This document shows positions 33,477 to 46,742 of a DNA stretch of 64,000 nt, one piece after another. Both the position numbers and the translations under genes were made by a program. Source of the stretch: Diabrotica undecimpunctata (lineage: Eukaryota; Arthropoda; Insecta; Coleoptera; Chrysomelidae); assembly GCF_040954645.1 (NCBI RefSeq), contig NC_092804.1:93256862-93320861 (forward strand). The letters are read 5' to 3'. The notes under the pieces are model-generated. The model had not been told where the DNA came from. It was given only the letters and a program-made list of their open reading frames with translations, and did not search any database. Numbering within the stretch: the stretch's first letter is position 1; every line of letters begins with the position of its first letter.

Positions 33477-34027
33477 TTGAATTAGAGTAAAGTGGATAAC
33501 ACATTGGCTAAAGAAGCTGAAACAGCAAGGTGGTCTAGACGAAGTACGACGACAACCAAGATAACATCGCGAGAAATTCTTGATTTTCCAGAGATGACAG
33601 AGAGAGATCTCAAAATATTCTTTTCGGGTACGTACCAGTTAGGTCAAGCTGTATGTTACCTAGCTACGTTATTGTTATTGTTGAGTTATTAAACGATAGA
33701 AACGAAATTAATTTATAATACATCCGAACGAAACCGAATATTATCAAGGTTTTGATAGAATCCAGACATATAAAAAAAAATTTATAAATGTTACATTGAG
33801 TATAAGCCAGAATCTATTGGCTACCATGTAATTTTACGCCACTCGTGCGATTGTGCTAATGGATTGAGAACTGTTGGATCCTGCTCACATGTTGCTGCTA
33901 TTATATATATTATTTAAGCAATGCTAGGTACAAATCGGACATTATTAGACCAGCTAAATTTCTTTCAGAAATATTTGGTGAAATGGAGATTGATCCGGTA
34001 ATCGACGAGGATAGTGAAAAATATTAA
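33477..34027 (+). pseudogene. ISL2EU-like transposase, C-terminal part
   Basis: Resumes after LINE-b with TREILDFPEMTERDLKIFFSGTYQLGQA, then shifts frame; a Cys/His cluster (CDCANGLRTVGSCSHVAAI near 33845-33905) resembles the SWIM-like finger of this family. It ends at a TAA at 34025-34027 after an acidic tail. Stops and frameshifts separate the blocks. Confidence 0.65.
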
Positions 34028-34201
34028 TAAAATGTAATTATTCTGTCATTCAATGTATCTAGATTAAATAGAATATTGTAAATATTGATTGTTAATTAGT
34101 AAATATATGAATTTTCTTTACATCTAAAAAAATATTTTGTTTTCCTGCGTACGATCAGCTGTAATAATTAATTAAAAGATATCAAAAATATGGTTGTAAT
34201 A

Positions 34202-34311
34202 TGTGTTATATAAATGCCATATGTAAAGGTGGCTGAAGTCCTAAAAGGTAATGTAATGACAGTTACCTGTTAGGACAGTTGTCATCTAGGCGCCTGTCAG
34301 TAGCAGCACCG
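34202..34311 (+). repeat. Gypsy-2 5' LTR, first half
   Basis: TGTGTTATATAAATGCC to ...GTCAGTAGCAGCACCG, nearly identical to 47574-47680. Interrupted by the MULE. Confidence 0.9.
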
Positions 34312-34313
34312 AT

Positions 34314-34352
34314 ACTACACTATAAACGGCCACCTTCGTTTGCTGTGATTGG
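34314..34352 (+). repeat. MULE left terminal inverted repeat
   Basis: ACTACACTATAAACGGCCAC and 19 further bases; pairs with 40259-40297, 37 of 39 bases matching. Confidence 0.9.
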
Positions 34353-34593
34353 TCACAGCATAAGGGGTGTCTATGCTGTGGATTGGTCGGCATTTTCATC
34401 TGATTTTGAATTTTTCAGGTTATGTATCTCTCTGTTTGGCGCTTAAACATCTATGATTAGGCGGTTTTATACCAATTTGCCAATAAGCAAGCACACATAA
34501 AATTTTAATTTAAATTTTTGTCATTTATTTTTAAAAATCTGTTCGTTAGAACACCATATTTAATTACCTAAGACTTTGTTTTAGCAAGCAATT

Positions 34594-37500
34594 ATGGATT
34601 CTGTCTATACATCTACTTCAAGAAGCCCTATTCCATCTACTTCAACAAGCTGTGAAATTAACTCAGGAGCCTGCCATCTTTGCAGCAAAATATTTAAAAA
34701 TATGGAATTACGAAATCGTCATATCAAAAGAATACATAAAATAGATGTGTCGATTAAGAAAATTAATCACATTATTTGTCCCTTATGTGAACAAGAAACT
34801 AATTTAAAAAGCCATGAGAACTTACGAAAACATTTAAAGGAGAACCACCAGGTGAGTATTGAATTAATAACTTTTGAATTTTCTAGTTTACAAGAATATG
34901 AGACATGGAAAGACATGCAGAAATTGGAGACAAATTATGCTAAACAGAGAGCAGTTCTTTAAAAGGAGTATAAGATAGTATATTATCATTGTAACAGAAG
35001 TAACTTGAATGGTAGGTCCAGAACTTTGTTACTTCAAATAATTGAAACTTATACTAATCTATATTTAGGATATAAGCCCAACTATAAAATTAGGACGGAG
35101 AAATCTGGTGGATCAAATAAAATTAAAGGAGTGTGTCCCTCCAGGCTGACTTGCAAACTGAGAGATCAAGGACAAGTTTCAGTCAGTTATTGGAAAACAC
35201 ATGTTGGACATAAAGAGGAATTAAGAACCATGCATCTGTCAAAAGCAGAAGAAAAAATGATTGTAGAGAAGTTAACATCTGGGGTGCCATTTAGCAGAAT
35301 TTTAGAAGATTCAAGAAAATTGGAAACACCAAAACTAGAAAGACTTGCCCTATTAACAAGTAAAGATCTCTCAAATTTGTCCAGGAAGTATAATACATAT
35401 AAGAAACGAGATCAAAATGATATGGTAGCAACGGCTTTAAAGGTTCAGGAATGGAATGATAACAACAAGAATTACGCCTTCTTATTCAAGAAGGAAGGTA
35501 AAGACCAATCATTTTTTTTATGTCTACTACAATTATAATTAATCCTATTCCAATTTGGTAATTTTGTAATGAAGGTGCTGATTTATGGGGCAAACTTACT
35601 AGTTTTTTATTTTACTAGACAACCCTTTTTTGGGTCTTAGTCTGTTTAAGAATATCTGTCCATTCTGATCTATCTCACACTTTGCTCTTCCAGTTTTTGA
35701 TTTTTAAAATTTTCATGTCTTGCTTTATTTGTTCCTTATATCTAATCTTCCTTTAGTTTTATTTCCAACCGGAATTATTTGTTTATTTTGGAAGGGATTA
35801 CATCTTCTTTTATTTGTGCTACACTTTCTTTATACTGAAATTGTCCTATTTGTATGAATGTTATGATATCCAGATCCTGGTATTCCCTTTATAGTTAAAC
35901 TGTATATCTTCTTATCCACATACAATTTTCTGTTACTGGTTTATATATGTGGCTCAAGATTTATCTTTCAGAATTAACCTATTGGCTTTCTTCACTTTTA
36001 GTAAGTGTGCATGTTTCAGATACATATGTGAATAACTTATTAAGGTTTTATATAATTGGCACTTAGTTTTTTCTTGTATTATTACCTGACTGTTGTTGTT
36101 TAATTAAGCCATGGCAACCCTTATTGGCTATGGATATTCTTCTACATAATTATTTGTTAACACTAGTATTACATATAACTAGTTATCTTATATAAGTTTG
36201 TTACACTTCAGTGCTATACTCTTATATAGTTAGGTGTTATCACTGAGTACCTGCTGTTTTGCTGCTACATGTATTTTATTTTAGCTTGATTGGTTTTCAG
36301 TTTACTTGTCCATGCAGTTTGTTCTATCTGATTAAGTTCCTCTATAATATTTTATATTGTTATTACTATTATGTTAACATCATTTTTGCAAAAGCTAGTT
36401 GTCTGCATACTTATTGATTATCATTTCTCATGAATTTACTCTTTCTATCTTCTTAAGTATCTTTTGCTTCTACTTATCTCTTCCCACATTGTTGCTGCTT
36501 CCCTTGACATGCTGCTTTTTCTTTCAGTTATTAATTTATATTCTTAGTCAAACCATTAACTTCTTTGTTTTTTATGCATGCCTATTACTTCTTTGGATGC
36601 ATACCTTATGGCATTTTACAGGTTCCCCATTCCTCATTTATGTTTTCATGCCTTACTTTATTGTATAGTCTGTTGTTGAAGGTTCTTTTGTATTCTTTAT
36701 TTTTGTTTTCATTTTAGAGCCCTTCTATATGCTACCTTTTCCACAAATCACATGTTTTAACACATCATGGGCTCAGTACTATACTAGGAGACTCAAATTG
36801 TTGGGGTTTTAAGTTATCTTTTTTAAATAAGAACTCAACTCAACTCATCAACTCAAAAAATAGGACGAATGATTACCTATTAAAATATACAATAAAATTT
36901 CAGTCTCTTACCATTAATTTATCTTTAATTATCTCTAAACTATAAATTTTCGGTAAACTATAATTTTGGGGTTTTATATTTATTAGGAGAACAACATGAT
37001 GTACTTAAAAAAGAAGATTTTGCCTTAGGATTTATGAATTCTGTAATGGAAGATAAATTATTAAGAGAATTCCCTAGCATAATTTGTATGGATGGTACAC
37101 AAGGCACAAACAAGAGGGGAATGGATTTAACAGTGGTGCTTATTAAAGATGACAGGAATACAGGATTTATAGTTGCGTTCTTACTGTCAAACAGATTGGA
37201 CCAACTAGTTCAAGAGGTTTTTTTAGGTATGTATTATATGAGTAGTGGCAATTTATGATTAGTAAGTAAAAATAATTTTCAAAAACTTTTAGGTGCCCTC
37301 AAAAACAGAATGCAGACCGGAATTCATGCTGAACATTTTATGAGTGACGATGATGGAAAATATTATAATGCATGGGTGAATATTATGGGCAACCAACCAA
37401 AAAGGCTTTTATGTACCTGGCACGTCGTGGGAAATTGGAATATTCAAGGGAAGAAGAAAATAATGGATCCAATTTTGAAGAAACAGATGAAAACTGAGAT

Positions 37501-38550
37501 GAAAAGAATTATTAATGAAACAGATGAAGATCGATTTATGGAGTTGTGTAATAAATATATAATCAAATTGCAAGAGGCAAATGAGATAGATTTTTTTAAT
37601 TATCTGGCACGGTAAATAAATATATGAAATCATACATTTTAAGTCATCCTTAAGTATATTTTTTTTGTAGGTATTACTTTCAGAATGAAAAGAGAATCAA
37701 AATATGGGCCCATTGTTACAGAAGAAATTCAGGAATAAATACAAACATGGCGATAGAATCTTTCAACAACCTACTGAAGACAAGCCACCTTAGGAGAAAT
37801 GCTGGAGTATCAATCGAGAAGTTGTTGGACACAATCGACGATCTAGTGGACATCAAAATGTGGAAGAGGATTATAGACATTGAAAGACCAAATGCGAACA
37901 ATTATCAAGACAGGGTTATATCAAAAGCACACAAATTGGCAGAAACGATGAAAAACAAAGTGGAGGTTAAGAGAAATGTGAAGGTATATGGTCAATTTCA
38001 GGTAAAGTCATTTAGAGATCCTAATAAATTATATAATGTAAATATAAGGCAAGTATGTGAAAATGAATGTAAGACATTGTATTGTAGAGTATGTAAAATT
38101 TGTATTCATCGCTACCAGTGTGAGTGTGCTGAATATGTGGTGAGGAATACCTTGTGTAAGCATGTGAACTTGGTGAGAATGCATGAGGAGCGTGAGGGAA
38201 CTAACTCTGTTTTAGATGATGCTGCAAGGTGTTTGGCAGAAACTTCAATTATCAAATCAAAGCATCAGGAGGAAATTAATGAGTTTGTCAAAGGGAAGGT
38301 AGAACAGACAAATGTGATCCAGGAAAACACCAAGCAATGTCTTCAAAAAGAAAACGTCAAAAATGTCATAGACAGCTTAGATGACTTAGATGATGAAATT
38401 TATACAGAAGCACATGACGATATTATGAGAATTGCTCAAAAAGCAAAGCGTAAGATGAAGGAAAAATATCAGGAAACCACTAAGGATATTACAAAGAAGC
38501 GAAAAATGGAAAAGCAGGAATATTTTCCTTCCAATAAAAAAAGAAACTGA
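34594..38550 (+). pseudogene. MULE transposase (C2H2 finger, DDE core, SWIM finger), four exons
   Basis: Exon 1 34594-35497 has a C2H2 finger (CHLCSKIFKNMELRNRHIKRIH), a second finger-like CPLCEQ...H, and a FLYWCH-like block (YYHCNRSN, CPSRLTC); an in-frame TAA at 34960-34962 interrupts it. Exon 2 36987-37226 has the first catalytic Asp (ICMDGTQGTNKRG). Exon 3 37293-37611 has SDDDGKYYNAW and CTWHVVGNW. Exon 4 37671-38550 has SFNNLLKT and a SWIM finger (CECAEYVVRNTLCKHV), ending in a basic tail. Introns obey GT-AG and keep frame. Only the one stop codon appears to disable it. Confidence 0.85.
35498..36986 (+). other. Intron 1 of the MULE transposase
   Basis: 1.49 kb between GTAAAG and TATTAG. 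AT-rich, no coding signal recognised. Confidence 0.75.
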
Positions 38551-39089
38551 TTAAAAATTAAATTTGAACCATTCTTGTAGCTCACATGTATTTTGTGTTT
38601 TTGTATCTGTATTGAACTTTTATCATAGTTTTATAGGCTTATTTACAAGAGAGTTAGTTAATTTAACATTATTATATGTTTACTTGATAAGTAATATATG
38701 TAGTAAAATTTCATAAAAATATATGTATAAATGCTTAGTTTAGGCCTGAATTTTAAAGTAGTGTTAAGCAATGTTTTTGTAGACTTTTATATTAGAATGT
38801 TATTTTTAAATCGGGATGTACTGGGCCCTAGGCGAGGTTTAGAGGGGTTTTCCTTCGCCATTACACCAATAACGGCCCCCCCTCCTTTGATTTCCCAGAT
38901 TTTTAATAAACAATAAAGACATTTTAAACATAGCTATTTAGTGTTTTATTTGGTTTGCAATAGTTATTTCCAGTAAACATCTGCTTCATTTTGTTGACAA
39001 TGATAATTTTTCATAGCACTCAATTCACAAGATATCTTTTTATTATCCTACATTTGTGGTGAAATCTAACAGAATTTAGTGTAAGGTTA
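38551..39089 (+). other. MULE 3' non-coding part
   Basis: AT-rich; an AATAAA follows at about 38908-38920. Nothing else recognised. Confidence 0.5.
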
Positions 39090-39900
39090 TAAAAAATGAA
39101 AATGGATAAACGTCAATTTGGATTTATGCAAGGCAAGTCTACAACAGCAATTTTTGTTATAAGACAGCTAAGAGATAGACTTGCATAGTATTATTAATCT
39201 TGAGAAAGCACATGACGAAGATATCAGAAACCTACTGTGGTAGAGATTAAGTAGGAAAGGAGTGCCGGCTGAATATGTGAGTGATGTATGAGCAAGTAAC
39301 AACTATAATAGTGTTAAAACAACTATTATAGTGTTAGAACGATTGCAGGTGAAACTGCCAAATTTTGTGTGAAAATAGGGCTTCATCGGGGTTTCGTGTT
39401 AAGCCGATATTTATTCTCATGTGTGCTGGATTAGATAACTGAACCTCCTTGGTATTACTAGAAAAGACTAGAGTAGTGGAGACAGGTCCTTGAAGAAAAA
39501 GGATTAAAATTAGGTAAACAAAATATTTAGAATATTCTTTTAAAGATGGTATTCCAAGTCCAGATAGAGTCATTAGCTTGGATAGACAAGAACTCCCAAA
39601 AGATGATAATTTTAGGATCGGTATTACCGTTTTATCTATAATATTTCAATTAAAGATAAACGAAAGAGGCAAATTGGGTGATGTGTGATAAAAAAGGTAC
39701 CTACCAAGAAAACTAAAAGGTAAGTTGTATAGGACTGCCTTAAGACCGGCTATGATGTATGGTACTGAATGTAGGACAGGAAAAAAAGGGATGAAGAGGA
39801 ATTGCATTTTTCTGAAAAACCATAATCTCATACAAAAAGCGGAGAGATACTTAGTAACTGGAAGGGAACAGAAAAGTTTAGAGGAAAATAATTAGAGAAG
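39090..39900 (+). pseudogene. Degenerate LINE reverse-transcriptase fragment
   Basis: Scattered blocks of a non-LTR RT in several frames: QFGFMQGKSTTAIFVIRQLRD near 39115-39180, LEKAHDE near 39200, GLHRGFVLS near 39380, SPDRVISLDRQE near 39555. Many stops; much older than the MULE transposase that encloses it. Follows 38551 onward inside the MULE. Confidence 0.65.
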
Positions 39901-40258
39901 CCGATCCCACATAGAGAAAGCTAAAGAGAATAATAATGTTAATGAATGTTCTAGAAATAAAAATGATAAGAGGAACATCTAAAACTTAATAAAAAAATTA
40001 CCTAATCAAAAAAATTAAAACAATATCTAATATAAAAAGAATCACTAGCATATCAAAATAAAATACACACAATTCAGAATTTAATTTTACCTACATAAGA
40101 CCAAAAGAAAAAAAATTACATTTCTAATAAAACTATATAGCCAGCTTAATCCTAAAATGTGAATATCATCCACTTTGTACCAATACCACAGTATACGTCA
40201 ATTGTCTTTTTAATAAACATGAAACCCGCCAATTTTTAAATTGGGACCCACCCACCAA

Positions 40259-40297
40259 CCAATCACAGTAAACGTAGGTGGCCGTTTATAGTGTAGT
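40259..40297 (-). repeat. MULE right terminal inverted repeat
   Basis: Reverse complement of 34314-34352 with two mismatches. Confidence 0.9.
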
Positions 40298-40308
40298 CTG
40301 AAGCACCG

Positions 40309-40424
40309 TAGCAGCCGCAACACTTAGGTTAAAAGTTATTGATAGACATAGACATGTGTTATGTATTCTTGAATAAACAGCTATACTAAAGATATCTAAT
40401 GTTTATTTTAAGTCATATCTTACA
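40309..40424 (+). repeat. Gypsy-2 5' LTR, second half
   Basis: TAGCAGCCGCAACACTTAGG to ...CATATCTTACA, matching the end of the 3' LTR. Confidence 0.9.
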
Positions 40425-40442
40425 TGGTGTCAGGTCGGGCCG
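40425..40442 (+). promoter_or_regulatory. Gypsy-2 primer-binding site, tRNA-Leu-like
   Basis: TGGTGTCAGGTCGGG follows the LTR with no gap. TGGTGTCAG is the start of a tRNA-Leu-complementary site; the later bases differ from the usual form. Confidence 0.6.
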
Positions 40443-40479
40443 GGGTTTAATCGAGTAGTGAGTTGTGTCTAGAAGAAAA

Positions 40480-43105
40480 ATGGAAAATCAATTTAAACCC
40501 CCAGAACCCCTTGTATTAGATGATGGCAATTTGGCGGCAAACTGGAGGAGGTTCTCTCAAAAATTTAACCTCTACATGGACGCCACCGATTTAGAAGATA
40601 AGCCTGAGAAAAAGAGACTGGCCACATTCTTAAGTTTACTGGGAGATGATGGATTAGAATTGTTCAACACTTTCACATTTAATGTAGAAGGAGACGATAA
40701 AAAGTTGCAACCTGTCTTGGATAAATTTGAAGAGTATTGCTCCCATAAGTCTAACGTAATTTATGAGCGGTTTAAGTTCAACAGCATTGTCCAAAAAGAG
40801 GGACAACATTTTGATAGTTTCGTGACTGAGTTAAAGAGAGCAGTGAAAAAGACTGAGTATAAAGATCAGGACGACATGGTTAGAGATAGAATTGTTATTG
40901 GAATAAAAGACAAACAAACACAAGAAAGTCTCCTAAGAGAATCCAAGCTGACATTACAAAAGGCTATTACAACATGTGGACTAAGTGAAAGCAGTAAAAT
41001 CCAAGCAAAAGCGTTTACAGCTGAATCAACAGTGGATGCAGTGAGTTCAAATAGAGGTACATCACAAAAAGTCTGGAGTTATTGTGGGTTCAAACATCGA
41101 GGAAGAAAGTGTCCAGCATATGGCAAAACTTGTGCCCGTTGCCAGGGTAGAAACCATTTTGCTGGAGTGTGTAGTAAGAGCACCAACGGTCTGGAGAAAA
41201 GAAAGTCGGTGAGCAGGAAGGGAGTACATGAAGTAAAAAACCAACATAGTGGTAGTGAAAGTGATGATAGTGAGTTGTTTATCAATTGTGTTAAAACTGT
41301 AGGTTTATTGAAATATGGAAGTTCTCAGAATGTCTGGAAGCAGAAAGTTCAGGTAAAAAATTGCATAGTAGAATTTAAGTTAGATACTGGTGTAGAAGTA
41401 AATGTTCTGCCTCTTGAGTATATTCAAAATCTTGGTATAAAAAAAATAAATAAAAGTAATGTTACAATAGTTTCTTATGGTAATGATGATTTTAAAATAA
41501 AACCTGTAGGAGAAATTATAATTAATTGCAAGGTAGAGACTGCATCTTCAGATATTAAATTTATTGTTGTTGATGTTCAGAACCAAGTACCTTTGTTGGG
41601 GTTAGATGCTTGTATTAGTCTCAATCTCATTAAGCGAGTAGGAAGTTTAGATGTAGACTTCAAAACTATGGCTAAAGTTGTAGAGGCATATCCCACAGTT
41701 TTTCAGGGGCTTGGACAATTCCCTAATGATTATCACATTTCATTGACAGAAGGTGCAGTTCCTCATGTTCAACCAGTTCGTAGGGTTCCTCATGCATTAC
41801 ATAAGAAATTAAAAGATAAATTAAAACAACTAGAAAATGAGTGTATTATCAGAAAGGTAGAGAAACCCACAGAGTGGTTAAACCCACTTGTAATTGTGGA
41901 AAAGAAAAACAAGGATTTAAGGTTATGCTTAGACCCTAAGTACCTGAACAAAGCTATTAAAAGAGAATACTTTTTGATACCCACAGCAGATGAAATTGCT
42001 GCAAAATTGTGTAACAAAGAGTATTTTTCAGTTCTGGATATGAAAGATGGGTACTTTCAAATTAAACTTGATCAGAGTGCAGATTATTGTACTTTTGGCA
42101 CTCCCTTCGGTAGGTATCAATTTTGTCGTTTACCTTTTGGAATATGCTGAGCCCTAGAAGTCTTTCAAAGAAAAAACTATGAAATATTTGGTGACATTGA
42201 AGGTGTTGGTTTATATTTTGATGATTTGATTATTACAGGTGCTAATGAAGCAGAGCATGACCAAAACCTTCGCCTTGTACTAGAACGGGCCCTAAAGCAA
42301 AACCTTAGATTCAATAAGGAAAAAATTCAATTCAAGTTAAGTAGTGTTAAATTTTTAGGTCAGATTTATTCCAAACAAGGTGTTGAATTAAATCAAGTAA
42401 ATGTAAAACCTATTCTAGAAATGCCAACACCCGATAATAAATCTGATCTGATGAGACTATTGGGGATGGCAAAGTTTTTGGGCAAATTTGTACCTAACAT
42501 GTCAAAAGTCACAGCCCCATTAAGAGAACTAACAAAATTAGATGTCCCTTGGCACTGGACTGGTATTCATGATAAATCTTTGTTTCAATTAAAACATTTG
42601 CTAACAGCATCACCAGTGCTAACATTTTTTGACCCATCTAAAGAAATAGAAATTGAAACTGATGCCAGTAAAGATGGGTTAGGCGCTTGTTTGCTGCAAG
42701 GTGGCCATCCAGTGGCCTTTGCATCTAGGAGCTTAAGCACAACTGAGCAAAAATATGCTCAGATTGAGAAAGAAATGTTAGGAATAGTTTTTGCTTTTCA
42801 AAAATTTCATTATTTTGTGCATGGTCACAATGTGCTTGTTAGTTGTGATCACAAACCTCTAGAATCAATAGTTCGTAAAGATATATGTGCATTATCTCCA
42901 CGTTTGCAAAGAATGCGTTTACGGCTATTGCATTATGACTTAAATGTAGCATATAAACCTGGAAAGTATCCGTATATTGCAGATACATTATCTCGGGTAT
43001 TTTTACAAGAAGGCGGTCTGAAGTCAGATGCTGAATTTCAGTTTGCAGTTCATGCTGTAGTAAATAATGTTGCTATGTCTGATACTATAGATAAAGTCAC
43101 GTTGA
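40480..43105 (+). pseudogene. pol: Gypsy-2 Gag-Pol, through RNase H
   Basis: Single frame from ATG 40480. Gag capsid (NWRRFSQKFNLYMDATDL), a Cys/His knuckle region (CGFKHRGRKCP; CARCQGRNHFAGVC), protease (KLDTGVEVNVLP), RT with YFDD (GLYFDDLIITG) and RNase H (ETDASKDGLGACLL; DHKPLE). An in-frame TGA at 42148-42150 lies in the RT palm region before YFDD. The frame is cut at 43105 by the IS630/Tc1-related transposon and the integrase continues after 45941. Confidence 0.9.
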
Positions 43106-45938
43106 GATGGCAGTGTACGGATATAGGATAACAGCGTTGCCAATTCTACTGCCATTGTAAGTTTTGCTACTTTTGTAAAATAAGCAGGGCCAAACTCACG
43201 GTAAACTAAGATATGTTTAGGTAAGCTAAAGTTGTTAATAGAAAATTCGTGAATGAAATAAATGGTAATAATTCCTAAAATGCTTTTATACATAATACCG
43301 CAGTTAATAGGGAAAAAAATATGAAAAATATTCTACAGGTTTTTTAATGTTCTAAACGGTAGATAAGGGATAACTGATGATAATTCCTTGAAGAATTACA
43401 GCCAATTTTGCTTTGTTTATTTTTTAAAGAAAGATGAAGTTTGGAAAAAATCATTTTTTTGCCTATTTTGTTCCTCGTGCATTTTAGGGAAAAATGTTTC
43501 AAATAAAGGTTGCAGATCTTAAACAGTTTTTTAATTTTTTAGTTTGTAAATTAAAATACATAAACAAATGACTGAGATAATTGCAAAAAACCCCTAATTG
43601 AGGCCCCTAGAACACAAGGGTGTAAGTGCAGTTGCTTATCACTTAGCAACTGATATCTAACAACAGGCACGTACTTTTGGCTTCAAACTTTCTACATTAA
43701 CAACAATAACACCATCAAAAATTACATGTCATTGAAAACATGCTGAAAACTGAAAAAGTGCTACCTAGGTTTTTAAATTTATATCGAACTTTGAACAAAG
43801 ATTTTTCAAAACTTTGTTTTTGGCACTTACACCCCTTGTGTTCTAGGGACCTCAATTGTGCACTAATTTATTAAATGTTCATAACTTTATTTTTTGCATA
43901 ATGACGTCTAATATAACTACTTGAAATTATGTCGATTAATGAGTTATTTAAGTGTGCTACATTTCAACCAGATCAACTAAATATTTTATTACCTTTACTG
44001 ATAAAAGAATACCCCCGAAAAACAATTTTCAATCATCTTCATTTTCATAATCTAGTTCATCTTCAGAGTCATCGTTTAATGAAATTCTAATAGGTTCAAT
44101 GTCATCTTGAATGTTGTCTACTGTCCAAAAATATTCTCCAATTTTATAACATGGTTGACGTAATTTTTCCAATGTCCATTGTTCTGTACTTTATCATAAC
44201 CTTCATAAATCAATGTTTTAACGTCGTTTTGTTTGAAACTTGAATTCTTAGAGGACACGTACCGTTTCACTTCACTCCACACCATTTCTATTGGGTTCAG
44301 TTCACAGTGATAAGGCGGAAGTCTTAAGATATGTACATCTACGCGGCATTGTTCGTCACTGTGATTCCTGTATTTTTCACCAATACAATCAATTTTGTAT
44401 TTGTCATAAATATTTTTAAATACATTAGCAGTTTCCAGAAGTTCATTTTTTAAGTAATCTTCTTCAAAATAAATGTCCTTTTCATAGAGCCACTCCTTAA
44501 TTTGACGTTTCACCCAATATTGTTTGGGAAAATTTAATTTCCTAGAGTGATAAGATGCATTGTCCAAGATAATGACATTCTTTTTATTTTTTGGGAGATT
44601 CGGTATTAACATCTCTTCAAACCATTTTTCAAATAGATCTTCGTCCATCTCTTCATGGTAATCTTCAGCACCTTTTTTGGCAAGAAAAGTGATATCAGCA
44701 CCTTCAACAAATCCGTCTTTGTTTCCTGCATGGACTAAAACAAATCTTGGTCCTTTTCCGGTCGGAGTTTTTAAACCTGTGGTAAGTCCATTTACGAAAG
44801 CCTGTCGGCTATTTTTTATTGTTGTATCTTGCCATACTTGCCCATTGGTTATTCCAGTATTAACCCATGATTCGTCCATATAAATGATATTGGCTCCTTC
44901 GTTCCTCAGTTTCTTTATTTCCCGGAGATAGTGACGCCTCCAAGCGACTATTTCTTGTTTTTCTATTAATATTGAATTTCTACCTTGTTTGCCATATATA
45001 AAACCCATGTCGTGCAATAGTCTTCTCAACGTACTCTTGGAAAAATTCGGAAGATGCTCCATTTGCTTAATTTTTTCTAGTACTACGTCAAGGGTTGGAG
45101 GAATATTGTCCATAAAAAACCGTGCACTACTTGTCTTATTCTAGACCGAGTTGCTTCATCATATCTATTCTCACGACTATTCAAATAACCGGTTCTTTTT
45201 TTTCTTATAGGAGTTACGAGTGAAACATTTTTACTTTCACTTCTATATCGGAATATCGTTCGCTCAGAGACTCCAGTCATAGCAGAAACTTCCCGCACTA
45301 TTGTTGATACACTTTTATCATTATTACTGTTTGATAAATAGTTAAAAACATTTAACACTATTTTTTTGCATTCACTATTTAACAAATTACCGTTTTTGAA
45401 TTTTATTACACTCGCGGCCATTTTGACACTGACACGACACAAACGTCTGATATCAACTGAAAATTCTTTTAATGACTCTCAAGTATTTACCTGAATTTAT
45501 AATTGCTGGCATTAGACAATAATTTTGAATTTATAAATAGGTATATTTTTTTTAATTCTAAATTATTTTTTAATGTCTGTAACTGTAAATGCAGGTGGAG
45601 AAAGTGTGTCATTAAAAGGACATTAAGATCAAAAACTGATTATACAAATAATTATTTCATTTCCACGAATTGTAAACAATTTTGAACAGAAGATATAATT
45701 CCGAAAAGACCAGATTTCCGAAATATAACTTTCTATTTTTAAAATACCAACAGAAAAATTATATAATTAAAAAAATGTAGTATTTTTCCGTTTCACATTC
45801 ATAAATATTTCCGAAATTATAATTCTTTTATAGGAGCCGGCCCATAACGTACGATTGTAGGTACGATTAAAAACTGACAACAATGTAGTTATTTCTGGCA
45901 TATAGAAAGTACAGGCCTATCTCTGGAACGCTGCCATC
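43106..45938 (-). mobile_element. IS630/Tc1-related DNA transposon, 2.8 kb
   Basis: Ends GATGGCAG... and ...CTGCCATC in inverted orientation, flanked by TGA on each side (43103-43105 and 45939-45941), suggesting a 3-bp target duplication. The short inverted repeat is imperfect beyond 9-12 bp. It encodes a DDE_3 transposase on the minus strand. Non-coding ends of about 1.0 and 0.5 kb. Inserted in Gypsy-2 pol. Confidence 0.8.
44118..45421 (-). pseudogene. DDE_3 (IS630/Tc1-related) transposase
   Basis: N-terminal helix-turn-helix (STIVREVSAMTGVSERTIFRYRSE), linker, and catalytic core: first Asp IIYMDESWV, second Asp VIILDNASYHS, Glu in LPPYHCELNPIEMVWSEVK. The second Asp and Glu are about 92 residues apart, against 34-41 in typical Tc1/mariner, because of an inserted helical segment. 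A one-base indel in a T6 run near 45095-45105 splits the gene into 45421-45083 and 45113-44118. All three acidic residues remain. Confidence 0.82.
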
Positions 45939-46516
45939 TGAATGTGAATTATAGTATAGAAAATCAGAGTTTAGAATAAAAACCCAAAAAGATGAGCAAT
46001 TGCAAACTGTTATAAACCTGTGCATACAGGGATGGCCAGAACACAAGCGTGATGTTCCACAGATAGTTAATAATTTTTTTAAGCTCAGAGACAACTTATG
46101 TGTATGTGATAACTTGTTATTTTATGGGAATAAAACTGTTGCTCCTAAAAGCTTAAGATCTGAAATATTAAGGCTGGTACATGAGGGTCATATTGGCATT
46201 GAGAAATCAAAAGCTAGAGCCAGGAAAATTTTTTACTGGCCAGGAATGAGCTCTGATATAGAAATGTATATAAAAAGATGTAAATCTTGTGAAAAGTTTA
46301 GATCGAAGCAACAAAGGGAAACATTATGTCCATACCCTTTACCAGAATATCCATGGGGAAGAATTGGCATTGACATTTTCACATGTTATGGTACAAGTTA
46401 TCTAGTAGCTTATGATTCTTTTTCAAACTGGATAGAGCTTCACTCTATAAAAGACAAATCTGTTTTTTCTGTCATTAAAGTTATAAAGTCAATGCTTGCT
46501 ATACATGATTTACCAG

Positions 46517-46518
<2 letters not shown>

Positions 46519-46612
<94 letters not shown>
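46519..46612 (+). repeat. (TA)n tract, about 94 nt
   Basis: Uninterrupted TA dinucleotides inside the integrase gene, left of the LINE tail. Confidence 0.95.
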
Positions 46613-46615
<3 letters not shown>

Positions 46616-46742
46616 CGCAAGGAAAATCGGCGCGGCAAATTGGCAACGGTTGGCGATGAACAGAAACGACTGGCGAAATAGACTGGGGAAGGTCAAGGCT
46701 CAACTAGAGCTGTAGCACCACTGATGATGATGATGATGATGA

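Larger units (their letters stand above)
34312..40301 (+). mobile_element. MULE-type DNA transposon, about 6.0 kb
   Basis: Terminal inverted repeats of 39 bp (34314-34352 and 40259-40297) with two mismatches, flanked by AGCACCG on both sides (34305-34311 and 40302-40308). It encodes a four-exon transposase with a C2H2 finger, MULE catalytic core and SWIM finger. Inserted in the Gypsy-2 5' LTR. Confidence 0.9.

Noticed and set aside
34197..34202. Target-site duplication for Gypsy-2
   Set aside because: Left flank GTAATA and right flank ATGTTT do not match; no duplication can be claimed.
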